Of a stretch of 64,000 nt of DNA, positions 11,435 through 23,215 are shown in pieces (the stretch's first letter is position 1; each line of letters starts with the position of its first letter). Below the pieces are notes generated by a model that did no database searches, was not told the origin of the DNA, and saw nothing but the letters and a program-made list of their open reading frames with translations. Position numbers and translations under genes: made by a program. This stretch comes from Acanthosepion esculentum. Taxonomy: Eukaryota > Mollusca > Cephalopoda > Sepiida > Sepiidae. The stretch covers positions 37,840,853 to 37,904,852 of the forward strand of contig OZ038492.1 in assembly GCA_964036315.1 (NCBI GenBank). Reading direction: 5' to 3'.

Positions 11435-12055
11435 CCTACTGGAGAGCCCATTATCTTTATTATGACTCTTGAATGCGCAGGCCGGTAGACGTAATTCACA
11501 CTGTTTACAAAAATAGGGCGTTTTAAGAACGTTTAGCTTGTGGTAATATTAGCCGTTCCCTTATAAGAAAATATTAAGTATTTATTTACCAAACGGCTTG
11601 TAATTCTACTGGTGCTGGTTGAAATAAAATCTTTCTCTTAAAATTATTTTTCAACAAATAGGTTTCTCGAGTCCAGTAGCTGTTATTGCTCTTTGCAGTA
11701 TTGATGTGCGTCGGATTCCCTTCCTTACATTTTGATTGGTGAGTGTGGAGCTTCAGCATCCTGATTATATCATAATTCACTTTTTGGGTTGCATTTGCTA
11801 CCCATTCAATTGTTGCTGATGTTAAAATGTTCTTAAGTTATGTGGTTTCTGTAATATCCTACCGTCTTTTTTTTCGTGATCGTGTAATGTGCTTTCACGA
11901 GCTTCGGTGACAGTTGCTCGTCGCTGAGACCTACAAGCCTCACTCGACCGAAGCCATTTGTAAACAATCAGTCGGAGGAATCAATTGTATACAGCCGATA
12001 GTTTAGACATTTCTGAACGGATTTGTCGCTATGCATGATATCCATGGTCTCGATG
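11435..12055. other. no gene recognised
   Basis: AT-rich sequence with one 64-codon minus-strand frame (11,586-11,780) that I cannot assign. Confidence 0.4.
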
Positions 12056-12059
12056 TCGT

Positions 12060-12190
12060 GACACTATTTAAGACTCTTATGTTTTTAGGTTAATGTTTTG
12101 CCTTTGTAGCAACTGGCGGTGTTATGCGAAACTACCCATAGCAAAGTCTATTATATGTTTGGCTGCCTTATCTTCTAGGTTAAATTTATT
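12060..12190 (+). repeat. dispersed repeat, direct partner at 23.40-23.52 kb
   Basis: Shared words include ggttaatgttttg, gcggtgtt and gcgaaactacc in the same order and spacing. The function is unknown. Confidence 0.55.
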
Positions 12191-12339
12191 TTAACTGAGT
12201 CCTAAACAGATGTATTTAAAATATTTGATATTTACTAAATCCACTTAATTTATGATGAATTCAGGATACTCACCATCAATTCTTTCATTCCAGTTCCATA
12301 TCATAGTTTCTACATTTTTTAAAATATATATTCTTGCCT

Positions 12340-12745
12340 CAGATATGAATGTCTATGTCATCGGAATAATCTTCATAATCTCATTGTCTTGTGAGAGAAA
12401 GCCGAAACTTTGAGGATGCCGAGCTTTTGTTCAAGATCATTCTTATCGCAGATATAAATGTCTATGTCATCGGATTAATCTTCATAATCTCATTCTCTTG
12501 GGAGAGAAAACAGAAACGCTGAGGATGCTGATTTTTTGTACAAAATCATAATTGTCTCTAATGTGAATGTTTATGTCATCAAATAATATTTATAATCTCA
12601 ATGTCTTGGGAGAGAATGACGAAACGTTGAGGATGTTATGTTTTCGTTTAAGATCATTTTTGCCACAAATATGAATATTTATGTCATCGGAATAATCTTC
12701 CTAATCTCCTTCTCTTGGGACAGAAAGCAGAAACACTGATTTTTC
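12340..12745 (+). repeat. 109-bp tandem repeat, nearly four units
   Basis: The word gtctatgtca and its variants start at 12,351, 12,460, 12,569 and 12,677, giving periods of 109, 109 and 108 bp. Each unit also holds aatcttcataatctcat and a ttgggagagaa-like word. The period is not a multiple of three and the units have diverged. Confidence 0.9.
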
Positions 12746-12894
12746 TGTTAGTAGATGCATTTGGGATACGGTATGGAATATGTTATCAGTGATCAGTTTC
12801 CATCTCTATTCACATATGTCCTTGTATATGCGAAGAGTATAGTCTAGTAGGATATCAAATAGAATGGAGCTCTTATTTCTTCCTTGTCGTACTC

Positions 12895-13625
12895 CAGATG
12901 AGGTCTCACACTGTCGGCTGACCTGAGATGGAACAAATACATTGAGTCAATTGAAGCAATTGACTCAATGTATTTACACCGCGAGGAAAGTTGGCTCCCT
13001 GTGCCGGGCCAGGAAATTTTTCTCCCCGGAATCGATCCTCCAAATTTACAAATCAACCATCCGCTCTTGCATGGAGAATTTCTGCCATATATGGTTTGGA
13101 GCCCCTTCTGTTTGCCTCGGGGTTCTTGATAAGATCCAGAGACGGGTATGCAATGTAATTGGCCCTGATCTGGCTTCTCGTCTGCAGTCGCTCTCTCACA
13201 GACGCGCCGTCGCCTCAGTTTGTCTCTTTTACAAATACTTCCATGGTAATTGATCCGATGTGCTGTTATCGCTGGTTGCCAGGCTCCATGAATCCAAGCG
13301 TCATACGAGGCTGGCATCCCGTTCCCACTCTTTCACGGCTGAAACTGTTAAATGTACACGTCTCTTTTACTCCAATAGCTTCATATCTCGCACCTCACGC
13401 CTGTGGAACTCCCTTCCCTATTCCTGTTTCTCTGACAACTATAATCTCCAACTATTCAAATGTAACGTCAATCGACATCTCCGTTTGCATTGATCTATCT
13501 ACCATCCTTCTCCACATCCTTTCCTCTATCACTCCTATCTGCTCTTGCTCCAAATCCTCTGTAACCTCTTGCGTGCTAGTGGCTTTCAGCCTTGCCTGGG
13601 GTGAAAAGCTTAAAAAAAAACATTT
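12895..13625 (+). mobile_element. LINE ORF2 C-terminus and 3' end, Jockey/CR1/L2-like
   Basis: The plus-strand frame reads ARKFFSPESILQIYKST, HIWFGAP, VLDKIQRRVCNVIGPDL and, after a shift, SRTSRLWNSLP and NLQLFKCNVN. This is the conserved tail after the reverse transcriptase of Jockey/CR1/L2-type LINEs. The 3' end has the signature gtgctagtggctttcagcct followed by a short A run, shared with other copies in the window. It is 5'-truncated and frameshifted, and carries a small inverted duplication at 12,935-12,975. Confidence 0.85.
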
Positions 13626-13824
13626 CGGTACAAGATCTTCAAACGACATACATGACTTTGCCGATTGGTATAGTTCTTCTATCAGATCTAGACATTCAGT
13701 GGATCCGTAGCTCGGCGGTCGGTTTGTAATAGATGAAAAAGTAAGTCACTATTGATTTGGCAGTATACTGTTGTACGGTCGACTTAGCAGATAAATTTTC
13801 CCTTGTACCTGTATGCAATCTCCT

Positions 13825-13861
13825 GGAGGTGTAATAATGTATTATACATTATTACACCTCC
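13825..13861. repeat. perfect palindrome, 17-bp arms, 3-bp loop
   Basis: Arm ggaggtgtaataatgta (13,825-13,841) pairs exactly with 13,845-13,861. I see no transposon or gene it belongs to. Confidence 0.95.
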
Positions 13862-14284
13862 TACCAGACCAAAAAAACAAACAAACTGGGTTGTGGGGTT
13901 TTGACTTTTATAGAAATGGGAGATGAATGACATCAATTTAGAAAGCCGACGTAATATTATTTTAACCATTTCTTCAATTTTGAATTCATGACGAAACCTC
14001 CAAATGACACCCAGAACACACCTAGAAACAACAAACTTATGGAAACTAATGAATCAGAGAAAAAATCATTTATTTTATTTTAGAAATTTATAAGCCTTAT
14101 GACATACCACGTTCTGCTGTCTTATCTATCGTTTATATATTGAAAGGAATTAGATCAGTGTCAATTCGTGGTATATCGTGTTGGCCAATATTATTTTAAT
14201 ACGAAAGTAAGTAACCAAAATAGTCTCACCCACCTTGAGATCTAGCTTAAATTATAACTTCTCTGAGAAAATGATTGTATTTTG

Positions 14285-14535
14285 CAGACGATTCGGAAGG
14301 CATTATTGCCACGTGCGTCATCAATATAGGGTTTTCGATCTAAGGAGGTTATTCATGTATATAAAATGAGTTAATTATTTTAAATGTATAACATCTGGCT
14401 GTTTTGGACTAAATGTCCTCTAATGCAGCCTATATCGTGATAAATTTCTTCTCTCCTAAAATATACCTATTAAATTAGCCAGTATATGTATTTTGGTGCT
14501 TGGATGTATAATCGGGGGTTAAAACGTTTAAATCA
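14285..14535 (-). repeat. dispersed repeat, inverted partner of 5.60-5.86 kb
   Basis: Reverse-complement match to 5600-5855, including ggaggttattcatgtata and ttttggtgcttggatgtata. No coding motif was recognised. The preceding 13.63-14.28 kb shows nothing I can name. Confidence 0.7.
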
Positions 14536-14899
14536 TATGAAAAAAGATCTGAGGAACACTGAAAAAGATGTACACGTGTAATCAATTTACAAGACATTAA
14601 ACCATTAAGGATTAAAGGACTTGTTGCAAGAAAAAAAAAGCCACGGCTTAAGTTAGCATATTAAAATGGTACGGTCAGAATTCGCTAAAAAGCTTTTACA
14701 CCAATCAAATGATTACTTGAATAATAATGGAAAATTTGACTAAAAGAATCCGAAAACGCATTAGAATAATGAAAGTTGCCTTGGCGAATTTAAACGTAGT
14801 ATTAATAAATTAAAAAAATCGCTAGCAATACATAAAGTAAGGCAGAAGTTTTATGCAATATAAATCCTACTTAAATGGTGGATATTTCAGTCACATATT

Positions 14900-15260
14900 A
14901 ACAATGGGCTTGAGGCAACAGGGATGTGATCATACAGAAGGATACTGAGAATTAATGAACGGAATATGTGAGTAATAATGAAGCCTTAGGAAAAATGGAA
15001 AAGAATAAGGCACATGTACTCAGAATCAGGAGGAGACAAATGGAATTTATTGTTCACTCATTTCACTTATTGAAAGGAAGAAAGGCAGAATGAAAGATCA
15101 AGTAAACTACATAATGAAATTGTGTAAATGGATGACAGAATATGAACTGGTAGCGATAGTAACTGAATAAACATTGATTACAATTAAGAAGGTTAGGAAA
15201 CTGCGGAGATCACGTTCTGAAGTAATACGGCACATAAAAGAAGATGAGAAATGTCAGACG
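14900..15260 (+). mobile_element. RTE-like LINE 3' fragment
   Basis: The order of words matches the RTE-type tails at 31.8, 45.4 and 60.2 kb: gaggcaacagggatgtga, acagaaggatactgagaatt, tgtgtaaatggatgacaga, and later aaactgcggagatcacgt. The frame is broken many times. It is an old, 5'-truncated copy. Confidence 0.6.
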
Positions 15261-15561
15261 ATACCAAAATTGAACTTTTACACCATGTCCGATTTTATTA
15301 TGCGAAGCAATGTTCGTAAAAATACTTTCAGATTTTGAATATGGTTTCCAAACAATTGTTTTGTTTGTTTTATTGTTTACAATTTAATTAAATATGGCAA
15401 CTCAAAGGAAAGGTGATTAAATCATCTTATTGAATACGAGTGGCATGAAGAATTGTGAGTTGATATGTTTTCAGAAAAATATAAAACTGTATTAATGCGT
15501 GAAAAAAGGTTAAAGGAGGGTAAAAAAAAAACTCACCAAATGCAATTCCCGCATAAATCCG

Positions 15562-15672
15562 CTGACAATTCATGTGTCGCCCAGGATTCGAGCCTTTCTA
15601 ATATTCATTAACGATCTTCCTGATGGCATCAGCTGTCAACCTCTTGTCTATGCTAACACAACAATTTGTTGT
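15562..15672 (+). mobile_element. short LINE reverse transcriptase fragment
   Basis: One frame reads FLIFINDLPDGISCQPLVYANTTI, which matches the stretch up to the YADD catalytic box of the LINEs at 28.4 and 62.9 kb; the catalytic box is mutated to YAN. Only about 110 bp is recognisable. Confidence 0.7.
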
Positions 15673-15814
15673 AGATAGATTTGTATACACATTGTAAATA
15701 ATCATTGGGTTTTTTTTTAGAATTGTTATTTTTTCTCTGCCCCCACAGACAATGAATTGTAAATATGGGAACTAGTTAATATTTACATAGAGACAGTGAG
15801 GCATTATGGTGTTT

Positions 15815-15995
15815 GGATTAAGAAAGATACGTATGAATGTGTTGTTTTGGTGTATGGAATATTGTTCGTACGATTGGGTCAGTGATTCGATTCCGGCTAG
15901 CTAAGTTATAGTTAAGACAGAAGAAGACCATCCTTTCCCCAACCCCCATTAGGCCTTGTGCCACATTTCTGTATAGCAAAGAATAAATATTGCTA
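15815..15995 (+). mobile_element. SINE fragment, family C-like tail
   Basis: A box B-like gattcgattccgg (about 15,872-15,884) is followed by ggccttgtgccacatttctg, the same tail as the family C SINE at 9.4 kb. Box A is not clear. Confidence 0.55.
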
Positions 15996-16101
15996 ACACA
16001 ACAATTTACTCCAGTATCAATAGCAAGACTGATCACTTCGCTAAGGTCAACTTTGGCGACTGAATTACAAAAGAAAAAAAAGCATGAGGATAATGGGAAA
16101 G

Positions 16102-16154
16102 ATCATTATATTAAGATGTAAGTTTTTTCAGAAACTTACATCTTGATATAATGA
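16102..16154. repeat. 25-bp inverted repeat at a Tc1 element end
   Basis: The arms 16,102-16,127 and 16,130-16,154 (aagatgtaagttt against aaacttacatctt) are nearly complementary. They sit next to the Tc1 transposase relic and may be abutting terminal repeats. Confidence 0.7.
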
Positions 16155-17130
16155 ACCTTCTTTTGAATAACAGCTAGCAATCTATTATGCATTGATTTTG
16201 TAAAAATGTTCACTTCAACCGGTTCAGTTTCCGACATGGTAGTTTTAAATTGCTTCCTGTAGGTCTGATTTGGTCTCATATTGATTGCAACCTTCATATA
16301 ATTTTATCTTCACAACTGACCATATATTTTCGATTGAATTTAGATCTAGGCTTGATGGTGGTCATTCCATTATATTTTCTCCTGTAAATCTTTTATGTCA
16401 GAAGGATTCACGGGTAACCTTACAAAAGCGAAAAGGTGCATTGTCACGCAAAAATGTATACTTCACTTTGAAACTGCTAGCATGAGACTTGTACTATTAA
16501 AAAAGTCTTATTCGTGAAATCGCAATCATTAACATCGTTCAGTTTTACTCCATCATTGATGCTGAATAGTCCAGTGATTGTTTCGTCGACAATTCCAATC
16601 CATATCATATTTATTGCGGCCATCTTTTTAGCTACAGGCACATCTTTTGGCTAATCCTTTGGGTCTATCTTGTGTCATGCAAGATTCGTCCGTGAAAACT
16701 GCTTTAGAAAAGTCATTTTTTATATATTTTCTGGACCAGTTTTGACGCTTTAAAATACCGGCTTTGTTGAGAATGAAAATTTATTGACAGATTCCAATTT
16801 TCGAAGTATTCTACAGCCGCTATCCTTCTCGAGTCCCTCAATTGCAGCCTGTTCAATGATCTGAGCACTGGTCAAAAGTGATTGATCCGCTATAACTAGC
16901 TTCAGTCTACATTCCCCTCAAGGAGATAGGTTCTTTCAGTCATTTGCCTTGCTTCAACTCTTCTTAGTTATATTTTCAACAGCCGTCTTTATCATTCGAT
17001 TATCTCTGCGAATCTCCTTTCATATATCTATTGTGAAAATACTTTCACTCAATAACTTTATGTTCTCTTTTTCAGATTTGTTAAATCATTTCCATTATCC
17101 ATGTTTCAACAAGATATTGAGGAGAAAATA
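16155..17130 (-). mobile_element. Tc1/mariner-superfamily transposase relic with DD37E spacing
   Basis: DDE transposase read on the minus strand from about 17,120 down to 16,230. The first catalytic Asp is in VFTDES (about 16,688) and the second in RDNAPF (16,443-16,445). The Glu is in DLNSIENIW (16,329-16,331), which leaves exactly 37 codons between second Asp and Glu. The C-terminus reads VVKIKLYEGCNQYETKSDL. The N-terminal part shows ESVNKFSF-like and QIIEQAAIE text but no clean start. Stops include one replacing the Trp of the WPPSSPD motif, and several shifts break the frame, so it is inactive. Confidence 0.8.
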
Positions 17131-17134
17131 GATT

Positions 17135-17695
17135 TCAGAGGCTTTACACTAATATTTGTTTAATCTGCATAATAACTTCAGAATGCGTTTTTGTTTTATA
17201 ATAATTACGATAACCGTAATAAAACTTATTGAAACTATGTATCAAATCAACTCACATTTTATTTTGACATCTAAATTCTGTTAAAAATTGATAAAAACTT
17301 GTCAAAGCAAATTCGAGTTATTAAGGTTTATGCCATTTACATAACAACTCCAGATGGGCTGCAAAGAAAATGACATTATCTTCTGAAGTTCTGAAGTGTC
17401 TATAAACAATTATATGTTGAAGGTTCAGAACTGATAAGGTACTTACATAAAGGAAACATATTTTAGTAAGCTAAAATATATTTTCTCGCTCAGCTGGACG
17501 GAATCAAAAGAGAGTAGATTTTTTAAAATTCTCTCCTAGTAAGACAGAGATAGTGATATCACTGATCCATATGTATGTGGACCAATATTATTGTGTTATT
17601 AATTATTGTCTTATTAATATCTGAAACTCGCTTATGGCATGAATATTTTAGTCACAGTTTTTAGAACGTTTTTTTTTCAATTTCTGTATTGTGTT
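17135..17695. other. no gene recognised
   Basis: AT-rich, only short frames. It may include the distal end of the Tc1 element, but I could not find the matching terminal repeat. Confidence 0.4.
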
Positions 17696-17699
17696 TTAA

Positions 17700-18005
17700 T
17701 TATAAGTAGGAGGAGGCACGGTGGAGTAATGGATAGCGGCTCGGATTAAGGAATCGGAGAGCCAAGTTCGAATTCCAGTAGGATTCATAGGAAAGGTATT
17801 AATCCTCTTTTTCTCCCTATGGGTAAATAGCAGGACAGACTGGGTTCTATAGCCTTGGGTGGCAACTGGTCTAAAAGACAACTCTGATTTCAAAATACGG
17901 CCTGGAGAAGGCTGGGCTCCATCAGGATATCCTTCCCAAAAAACACCACTTCTACTGCAGTACATGTTTTGCCCCTACGACCATGAGGGGTCACGGAATT
18001 CCTGA
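17700..18005 (+). mobile_element. tRNA-derived SINE, family B
   Basis: Box A-like tggagtaatggatagcgg (about 17,721-17,738) and box B-like aagttcgaattcc (about 17,763-17,775) mark a polymerase III promoter. The body carries tatgggtaaatagcaggaca and gactgggttctatagcct, shared with the copies at 33.18, 33.98, 41.61 and 53.43 kb. Confidence 0.85.
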
Positions 18006-18089
18006 TGGATCGCAATCTAAGTATAAGCTAAATGGAAATTATGCTTTCGTCATTGGGCAATTCTTTATCTAAAGAAGAAATATCTCGAG

Positions 18090-18545
18090 GTTCTTAACAA
18101 AATTAAAAGAATAGTTTGTAGCGTAACAAAGCATCTCGACTTCAGTAACTTTCTCCCCGACTTGAAATGGATTCCCTCTGTCTCTTCTATATCCATTTTC
18201 ATGGAAAACTGTTTTCATGAGCAGTTTTCAATGGTGACTCGACTAGATAAATTTCACAATTAAGTCGCACCGTTTTAGTATTGACATAGCTATATGCAAC
18301 CGTCAGGTCTATACTAAAAGTTTCTTTTCTTGCACTTCTCGCCTGTGGAACTTCCTTCGAAGTTCCTTCTACCTACAATCTTCAAATAATTAAAGGCAAC
18401 GTCAATCTCTATCATCTGTCTTCCTAACTCCTGCTACCTTATAGTCGTTTCTTTAATTCTCCTCACTTATGTCTTCTCATTCTGTTCCACTCTATTTATG
18501 CCCCTGCCACTTAGTGGCATTATCGCCTTGCTTGGGGGAAACGAT
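18090..18545 (+). mobile_element. LINE C-terminal and 3'-end fragment
   Basis: Recognisable pieces are a VLNKIKRIVC-like word, then SFLARLSPVELPS-like text equivalent to SRTSRLWNSLP. The 3' signature cttgcttgggggaaac lies near 18,525-18,540. It is more diverged than the 13- and 63-kb copies. Confidence 0.65.
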
Positions 18546-18549
18546 ATAA

Positions 18550-19535
18550 ACAATCCGATACATAAGCAACTATATACTTTTAACCATTCTTACACATTTA
18601 TATACATTTCATTCAGTGAATGCACGTAGACCTCCCTGATTTAAAAAAAAATGTAAATTTCCCTTCCGTTTTCTCACTTAATGAAGCAAATATTGATTCC
18701 GACAAAAGTATGGAAAACTACAGTTAATAATAATATAGGCGTGCTTTTAGGCCACTCACCCGCAGAAGATTTCCGAGAAATGGAAACTATGTAGGCACTT
18801 TTCTGATATGCATCATCTTGAAACCCCTATCTGCAAAGATTGCTAAGGAAGTAATGCATTTATGTTTATAATCCGACATTATTTATTGTTAATTAAAAGG
18901 TTATATTGACAGTACACATTTTTAGAATAGTCATCCCTGTTTTTACAACGTGTAAATTTACATCTATCAAGATTCTTAATAAAAATGTGACTTCAGATAG
19001 TGTTCGAACCTACGTTACCCTGAATACATGAATTGCGATCAAATACATATCAATTATGGATTATAATCTGACATAATGATAAGAGGAACGACAAATAAGT
19101 AACCTTTATGAATTTAACGTATTTCGCTATTATTTAAGGTTCGGCAGAAAATTAAATATACAGGAGAAAAAAATCTCACTATTCTATTTTCTGATGAACC
19201 TTACATTAAAGCGAAAGGGTTTTGTTTTTTCTAAGACAAAGAATTGTTGTGTTCATCATATTTCTAAAATAAAATTGTTGTGTTCATCTGAGAATTAAAT
19301 ATTTACTTGTGATGTTAAAAACTGCTAAGGTTATGTACTGAAAATGTTTTAAATCTTACGCTTTAAACACACGACAAATGTCAAGAGAGTTAACCTAATC
19401 AATGAAATTACTAAATATAAAAAAAATCTATTGAAAACTATTGGTTAAAACATAGATATTGTAAACTATCTACTGGAAACATTTAAATATTTGTGCAGCA
19501 TTCATAATTAATTTTATTAAGTATTGGTTTCACTT
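18550..19535. other. no gene recognised
   Basis: About 1 kb of AT-rich DNA with no frame, box or repeat that I can tie to a family. Confidence 0.45.
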
Positions 19536-19539
19536 TTCA

Positions 19540-19740
19540 AGATTCTGATGATGACATTGTGCTAATGTCGAAAGTACTCAGAATAAAATGAATATGCATC
19601 AACATGGTAATTTTCTTTATCCCTTTAATCAGGATACTAAGAAAATTGTCCGGTATTAAGAGAGGATTGTATTAAAAATAAATAGACAAAATTTGTCGAA
19701 ACTATTTAATCAGATATGTCTTAATGAAAACATGCTGCTA
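19540..19740 (+). repeat. dispersed repeat, direct partner at 58.37-58.56 kb
   Basis: Shares gatgatgacat/tgatggttta-type start, catcaacatggta/aacaacatggtga, and aaaataaatagacaaaa followed by tatttaat in the same order. The function is unknown. Confidence 0.5.
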
Positions 19741-20010
19741 CATTTACACAATATATATATATACTAGTTGTAATCTTATAAATATAAGAAATTATACTCG
19801 TCCGGAAAAACTTAGGTGCCTTGATTTATGATTAAACAAACCAATACCGAAGGGAAAAAAATGGTACAAAAAAAAGAAAGAACAGAGAGCATGTACGTCA
19901 GCCGAAAATAATCGTCTAGCATCCAAGTTCAGAGTCCAAAGAAAAAAAAACGATACGAGTAAGTAAAATAACTAAATAAAGTGCTCGATACGCTAAGCAA
20001 AGTAAACCTA

Positions 20011-20288
<278 letters not shown>

Positions 20289-20960
20289 AACTTATTTAGA
20301 GCTATTGAAAAATGAATATAAATATCTCTGTACCACAGACGCATGTTGTTATTTATCTTGACAGCATTTAGACCGTCATCAAATATTACAAAATGGATAT
20401 TCAGTGTTGAAAAAAAGCTTCTGCAAACGATATTGTTAAACTGTCAAACCCCACACGTGCAATCAATTAAACGTTTGGCATTAGCACACTGATTTTTACC
20501 GATTGAGGTGATCTATTTGTCCTCTGCCCAATGTCGAACATTTAAAGAGGCGACCAGCGGCATCTGGCATTCACCCAGCAACCCAGCCAACTGCGGCTTT
20601 TAGTTTTATGCCAGTGCCAATGCCAAGTCTGAAAAACCTCATTACACATACTATTTTCATTAGCACAGTTATCTCCCTTTGTTCATGGTCTTCGCTCTTG
20701 GTATCTTCTGATTGGTTGGTGCGTCTGCAGTTATTTGCCAAATAGTTTTCTGGAATAAAAAACGGAGCAAGATTTTGCGTGCGGCATCGATTTTTCATTT
20801 TATTTTCCCTATGATTTAAAAAGACGGCCAACATTTTTTCTCTTAATACAGATTTTATTATTATTTAAGATTGGATAAGGATATTTTATTCTTTCAAATA
20901 ATACTGAATATATTGCTTTTCCTCACTATTTAAACACCTTTTCGAATAGCATTTTGCAGA

Positions 20961-20969
20961 TTATCTATG

Positions 20970-21010
<41 letters not shown>

Positions 21011-21011
21011 C
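20961..21011. repeat. (ATCT)n microsatellite
   Basis: About 12 tetranucleotide units, trailing into imperfect copies to about 21,040. The sequence from 20,290 to here shows nothing recognisable apart from short frames. Confidence 0.95.
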
Positions 21012-21311
21012 AATCTCTTCATTATCTATCTGTCTATCCATTACATCTAATAATCCCTATGTATCTGTGGATGTCTTATATATCAAAATAAAATTATATG
21101 GATTTTTTAAAAATTTTAATTCTCTTATTTATATTATATTTAGTTCGTCATTTTATAAGAATATTTAATTACCATTTAAATTATATATATAAAATTATAA
21201 AATATTCCGAACATAATACATTATATGAATTTTTAAAATATCTGATAACATAAGCATATCTCCTTCCAGTACACACATACGCATATCTTATTCGAGAAAT
21301 ATATTAAAGAA

Positions 21312-21314
<3 letters not shown>

Positions 21315-21387
<73 letters not shown>

Positions 21388-21389
21388 TA
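21315..21389. repeat. (AT)n microsatellite
   Basis: About 75 bp of AT dinucleotides. Confidence 0.96.
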
Positions 21390-21591
21390 AATAAAAAAGA
21401 AAGAACAGTAAGATATAAAATCCGGTGTTCTTATAGATATTTTTATTTTTACACAATAGTGCTCAATGTAAATTTAAATTTACAGAGCATTAATATTATA
21501 AATTAATAGATTTAAAATATGGTTTTACCGCTACACAGTGATAACCATGTTTCAGAAATGGAAGCTAAGGCCCCTGAATTTAATTTTGTTA

Positions 21592-21792
21592 TTAAACCAA
21601 AGACATTAGTTCCATTTCCTCATCAAGCGAATTTTGGAGTCCAAAATTCGCTCGAAGACCTTCCATTCTCAGATCATTTCCACTAGAAAATGCAAACTTC
21701 TTCTCTACCTCTTTTCGTCTATCTGCCTGTTGAAGCGCCTTCACACCTGCAGAGCAGATATTGCACATGCAGAGTTTTAGTGTTTTACGCAA
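21592..21792 (-). other. unassigned 66-codon open frame
   Basis: An open minus-strand frame with ordinary amino-acid composition (CNICSAGVKALQQADRRK, EVEKKFAF). It lacks the low-complexity look of the microsatellite frames. I do not recognise a family and see no splice evidence, so it may be chance or a worn exon. The flanks 21,390-21,590 and 21,800-22,580 show nothing I can name. Confidence 0.2.
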
Positions 21793-22572
21793 TCAAAACC
21801 TGATTCGTCCTCCTCACAAAGGACATAATTTTCCGTTCCGTTCGTGTTTTCACTATTAAATGATTAAATTATACAATCAGCTCATTTCTTTTTGCAACCA
21901 ATTTCAAAGCTGTCTTTATCCGGTGCCCATCCTTTCCGATAAAATAAACTCTAATTAAAGTCGGATTCACTAATTGACTTTAACGCTCCTTTCCTTTCAG
22001 GGTGCCAACCGTGTCAGAGAGATCATTTTCTCAGTTCTTCGAAAAGAGAACATTCTTAGAAAAAGAACTTGAAAAAAAGTGGTTAATTTTGCCTTTCTCC
22101 CACGTGAATGTATTTGTTTAGCTTACAGTGGAACAACGTAATGCAATATCGAAATGACAATGAGATTGCTAAATAGTATTTTACGTATTTTCTTATTTTT
22201 CGGTTATATGATAAAGTGTAGAGTAAAGGGTCAGACGATTGGAAGTTGACTACTGATCATGTGCCGTAAAGCAATGCTATACAATATAGACTTTTACAGG
22301 AAATACATTTACTAATTTCAAAGACTTACAGAACTCTAATCTCTTTCAAATTAGAATCATGGAAGTACTTGTAGCGTTCCAGTCATTCATGAAGGTTCTT
22401 TGGAAGTCATCCAAAGAGAAAGTGTACAAGGCCCTTTTTAATGTTTTCAAAACGTTCTCCTTCAGTTTGGGAAACAATCAAAAGTCGCCTGTAGCAAGGT
22501 CTGGACTTTTGACAGGTTGAGGGAGAGGTTTGAAGCCCATCAATGTCAACACAAAACTTTATCGCATAGTAT

Positions 22573-23128
22573 ACTTCCAACTTCAGTATCTGTCTATATT
22601 TGTGAGATGAGGTATTATGTACACTATTTACATTATTCGGACTATTGTCCTCATCTTTGTCCCATATTTATTACAACGTTTCGGCCGTTGTACGCTCCGG
22701 CCTTCTTCGGGTGGTTGGAATGTCGAACTGAAACCTTTATTTCGCTCACTGGGGTAGACTGTTCTAGTACCACGTGTCATGTTTAATGGATGTCAGTTAC
22801 CAGTTATTCTCAAGGACACATGGCACAGTAGATAAAGGCGTTAGTTAGATCCAGTGACAGGACCCAAAAATGTGAGTTCAATACCCGGTTAAGGTAGTGG
22901 AAAACTTGGAGAGGGGAATTAACAGGAGATAACTGATAACTGACATCCATTAAACATGGCACGTGGAACTAGAACATTCTACCCCAGTGAGCAAAATCAA
23001 GGGTTTAGTTCGACATTCCGACCAACTGAAGAAGGCCGGAGTGTACAACGGCTGAAACGTTGTAATAAATATGGCGACAATGATTAGGACAATAGTCCGA
23101 ATAATGTAAATGTTGTTGACTTCCAACT
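22573..23128 (+). mobile_element. composite inverted SINE, family A, with 10-bp target-site duplication
   Basis: A minus-strand copy of the SINE body (22,583-22,806) is joined to a full plus-strand SINE (about 22,809-23,118). Box A (tggcacagtag, 22,821-22,831) and box B (gagttcaataccc, 22,874-22,886) therefore lie inside, between two inverted body copies of about 200 bp. The word acttccaact flanks both ends (22,573-22,582 and 23,119-23,128), consistent with LINE-machinery insertion of the whole unit. The left arm keeps the long 3' tail (gagatgaggtattatg); the right arm stops at aatgtaaatg. The same arrangement recurs at 32.65 kb. Confidence 0.85.
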
Positions 23129-23139
23129 AGTTTCCAGGG

Positions 23140-23215
23140 CCCAACTCATGTGCCATGCGTGATACACGCTTAGGCGATCATGTATCTTTCGATACATGAC
23201 TGACGAAGCAAATTT
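23140..23215 (-). mobile_element. SINE family B 3'-tail fragment
   Basis: Contains gtgatacacgcttaggcgat and ttcgatacatgactgacga, found at the tail of the family B copies at 33.18 and 41.61 kb. The tRNA head is absent. Confidence 0.7.

Noticed and set aside
13159..13710. 183-codon plus-strand protein as a separate gene
   Set aside because: It is a neighbouring frame of the LINE tail; the conserved LINE residues are in other frames of the same stretch.
22800..22900. Two unrelated SINE insertions next to each other
   Set aside because: The single outer target-site duplication and the matching junction in the 32.6-kb unit fit one composite better, although only a genome-wide search can settle it.
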